Source of the DNA: Gammaproteobacteria bacterium
Lineage (GTDB): Bacteria > Pseudomonadota > Gammaproteobacteria > Steroidobacterales > Steroidobacteraceae
Length of the DNA stretch: 9,396 nucleotides
Direction of reading: 5' to 3'
NCBI GenBank assembly: GCA_003156695.1
Contig: PMHN01000030.1
Coordinates: 1 to 9,396 of the forward strand
In this document: positions 7,723 to 9,396 of the stretch, piece by piece
Layout: the number at the start of each line of letters is the position of its first letter
How positions within the stretch are numbered: position 1 is the stretch's first letter
Translations under genes and position numbers: made by a program
The notes under the pieces: generated by a model
What the model was told of the DNA's origin: nothing
What the model saw: the letters and a program-made list of their open reading frames with translations, nothing else
Database searches by the model: none

Positions 7723-8319
7723 ATGGCGGGACACAGCAAGTGGGCCAACATCCGGCGCCGCGAGTCTGTCCAGGCTCGCCGGCGCAGCCGCGCCGCCGGC
7801 AGCGTAACCGACCCCGCTCGGCAGGCGGTGCGCTTCGAGGGCTACGGTCCGGGTGGCGCGGCGGTGATGGTCGAGTGTCTGACCGGCGACCGGGGGCGCC
7901 TGGGCGCCGAGGTGCGCCAGAGGTTTGTGGAGCATGGCGGGAGCATCGGAGCGGACGGGTCGGTCAGCTACCTGTTCAACATCGTGGGGCTGATGACTTA
8001 CCCGCCGGGCACGGACGAGGAGCGGCTGATGGAGGTGGCGCTTGAGGCCGGCGCCGAGGATGTCGTGCCGAGTGCCGACCTCTCGGTGGAGGTGCTCGCC
8101 GATCCGCTCGAGTTTGCGACGGTGCGCGCGGTGCTGACGCACCACGGCTTTGCGCCGGCGACCGCGGAAGTGACGCAGCGTGCGACGACTTGCATGGAGC
8201 TCTACGGCGAGGCGGCGGAGCGGATGGTTCACCTGCTCGAGGCCCTGGAAGAGCTCGACGAGGTACGGGACGTCTATTCGAATGTCGAGATATCGCACGA
8301 GGTCCTGGCGCGCCTTTGA
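7723..8319 (+). CDS. yebC: YebC/PmpR-family protein with an internal deletion in its N-terminal domain
   Basis: The 198-residue product starts with the family hallmark MAGHSKWANI and ends with typical YebC domains: FEGYGPGGAAVMVECL (38-53), DGSVSYLF (78-85), MEVALEAGAEDVV (103-115) and DVYSNVEI (183-190). Family members are usually about 240-250 residues, with EGYG near residue 90. Here EGYG is at 39. The missing 50 or so residues include the conserved KRGKIFTK region and the helices of domain 1. They are replaced by an Arg/Ala-rich stretch (about 14-37). No other frame of this stretch encodes them, so a simple frameshift is excluded. GGTGA at 7712-7716, 6 nt before the ATG, is a good ribosome-binding site. 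The family has been described as transcription regulators and as ribosome-associated factors that relieve stalling. Placement before ruvC is typical of gammaproteobacteria. Whether this shortened form works is unknown. Confidence 0.85.
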   Translation: MAGHSKWANIRRRESVQARRRSRAAGSVTDPARQAVRFEGYGPGGAAVMVECLTGDRGRLGAEVRQRFVEHGGSIGADGSVSYLFNIVGLMTYPPGTDEERLMEVALEAGAEDVVPSADLSVEVLADPLEFATVRAVLTHHGFAPATAEVTQRATTCMELYGEAAERMVHLLEALEELDEVRDVYSNVEISHEVLARL

Positions 8320-8359
8320 CCCGGCTGCCGCCGCAGTCGTCTTCACGCCGGGCGTAAGC

Positions 8360-8875
8360 GTGCGCATTCTGGGCCTCGATCCGGGTTCGCGGCGCACCGG
8401 CTTCGGTGTGATCGAATGCCGCGGGGCCGAACTCGTGGCGATCGCCCACGGCTGCCTCAACGTCACTGCCGCGGCTCCCATGGCGCGCCTGCGGCTGATT
8501 CTCGAGGGTCTGCAGGCGCTCATCGCCGCGCACCGCCCGGTTGAGGTGGCAGTGGAGCGGGTGTTTGTCAGCCGCAACGTCGACAGCGCTCTGAAGCTCG
8601 GCCAGGCGCGCGGCGCCGCGCTGTGCGCGGTGCCCGCTGGCACCCCGGTGTTTGAATATGCGCCGCGGGCGATCAAGCTCGCGGTGGTGGGCTCCGGAGC
8701 GGCGGAAAAATTCCAGGTCGCGCACATGATCCGCACCCTGCTGGGCCTCACCGAGCGCCCCGGCGCGGACGCGGCGGATGCGCTCGCGGCGGCGGTGTGC
8801 CATGCGCACGCGCGTCGCCTCGCCATGCTCGCGCAGCAGGCCGACACGCCGCGTGTGCGGCAGGTGACCCGATGA
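8360..8875 (+). CDS. ruvC: Crossover junction endodeoxyribonuclease RuvC
   Basis: RuvC is the Holliday-junction resolvase that cuts branched recombination intermediates as a dimer, working with RuvAB. With the GTG at 8360 the product has 171 residues, close to the 173 of E. coli. All four catalytic acids are in place: Asp7 in LGLDPGS, Glu66 in VAVERVF, and Asp137 and Asp140 in GADAADALA. VFVSRN, ALKLGQARG and a basic segment around Lys106 to Lys117 also match the family. No ATG in frame lies near the expected start, and the ribosome-binding site is weak. GTG is chosen because it places Asp7 exactly as in E. coli. The gene begins 40 bp after the yebC-like stop and overlaps ruvA by ATGA at 8872-8875, so it is probably one operon. 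Confidence 0.95.
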   Translation: MRILGLDPGSRRTGFGVIECRGAELVAIAHGCLNVTAAAPMARLRLILEGLQALIAAHRPVEVAVERVFVSRNVDSALKLGQARGAALCAVPAGTPVFEYAPRAIKLAVVGSGAAEKFQVAHMIRTLLGLTERPGADAADALAAAVCHAHARRLAMLAQQADTPRVRQVTR

Positions 8876-9396
8876 TCGGTTCGGTGCGCGGCCGGATCGC
8901 CGCCAAGAGCCCCCCGCAGCTCACCGTGGAGGTCGGCGGCCTCGGTTACGAGCTGGAAGCGCCGATGTCCACCTTCTTCCATCTGCCTGCCATAGGCGCT
9001 GAGGTGCACCTGCTCACGCACCTGGTGGTGCGCGAGGACGCACACGTGCTGTACGCGTTCGCCACCGAGGAGGAACGGCGCTTGTTCCGCAGCCTCATCC
9101 GCGTGTCCGGAGTAGGGCCGAAGATCGCACTGGCACTGTTGTCGGGCATCAGCGTGACGGCTTTTGCGCAGTGCGTGCGCAACGAGGACATTTCGGCGCT
9201 GACGCGCGTGCCGGGTGTGGGCCGCAAGACCGCGGAGCGGCTGATCGTCGAGATGCGTGACCGGCTCGCCGCGCCGCCGGGTGCCGCCGCCGCATCGGCC
9301 GAGCCCGCCGGCACCAGCGCGCAGAGCGAGGCATATGGCGCACTGGTGGCACTCGGCTATCGTCCGGCGGAAGCCAGCCGCTTGCTCAAAGCGGTT
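8872..9396 (+). CDS. ruvA: Holliday junction branch migration protein RuvA (3' truncated)
   Basis: RuvA binds the four-way junction as a tetramer and loads the RuvB motor. The window holds 175 codons without a stop, against about 200 in the family. The N-terminal OB-fold domain starts MIGSVRGRI. The acidic pin residues Glu55 and Asp56 (VREDAHVLYAF) line up with E. coli. Domain II has two helix-hairpin-helix motifs, RVSGVGPKIALALL (77-90) and RVPGVGRKTAERLI (112-125). A Pro/Ala-rich linker (about 133-150) leads into domain III, which binds RuvB and is cut off by the window end. The ATG overlaps the ruvC stop, indicating translational coupling. ruvB is expected next but is not visible. Confidence 0.96.
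   Translation, partial: MIGSVRGRIAAKSPPQLTVEVGGLGYELEAPMSTFFHLPAIGAEVHLLTHLVVREDAHVLYAFATEEERRLFRSLIRVSGVGPKIALALLSGISVTAFAQCVRNEDISALTRVPGVGRKTAERLIVEMRDRLAAPPGAAAASAEPAGTSAQSEAYGALVALGYRPAEASRLLKAV

Noticed and set aside
7723..7850. Frameshift as the cause of the short YebC
   Set aside because: The distance between the conserved N-terminal signature and EGYG is itself too short by about 150 bp, and the other two frames do not encode the missing segment.
7621..9045. Open reading frame continuing 475 codons upstream of relA, antisense to the yebC-like gene, ruvC and ruvA
   Set aside because: It has no family similarity and lies opposite three well-identified genes. Long antisense frames without stops are common in GC-rich DNA. 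RelA homology begins only near 7620.

Overview
The window is GC-rich DNA, coding almost end to end, with a strong G/C preference at third codon positions. It carries chromosomal housekeeping genes. The RelA has the acidic EFDD motif of monofunctional (p)ppGpp synthetases, which are confined to beta- and gammaproteobacteria. The yebC-ruvC-ruvA order and a PitA closely resembling the E. coli protein point to a GC-rich gammaproteobacterium, possibly near Nevskiales, Steroidobacterales or Xanthomonadales. The exact lineage is inference.

Layout: (1) 1-2056, plus strand: the 3' end of sucA overlaps sucB by ATGA. These are E1 and E2 of the 2-oxoglutarate dehydrogenase complex. (2) 2053-3666, minus strand: a PiT-family phosphate transporter (pitA) whose stop codon interlocks with that of sucB. 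(3) 3667-3866: a divergent intergenic region. It contains three 7-bp repeats spaced 4 bp apart that read as a PhoB (Pho) box pointing at pitA. (4) 3867-5318, plus strand: lpd, the E3 subunit, cut off from sucAB by the inverted pitA. (5) 5319-5487: a convergent gap with a long perfect hairpin and an outer inverted repeat. (6) 5488-7620, minus strand: relA, with a TTG start. (7) 7723-9396, plus strand: a yebC-like gene, then ruvC and ruvA (ATGA overlap), with ruvA running off the end.

Functionally, sucA, sucB and lpd encode all three parts of one TCA-cycle complex. pitA supplies inorganic phosphate and is probably phosphate-starvation controlled here. relA makes the stringent-response alarmone, and ruvC and ruvA process Holliday junctions. 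No wholly new system, mobile element, CRISPR array or RNA gene was seen. The two strongest oddities are the YebC-family protein, which keeps its N-terminal signature and C-terminal domains but lacks about 50 residues of the helical N-terminal domain, and the tripartite Pho box in front of pitA.
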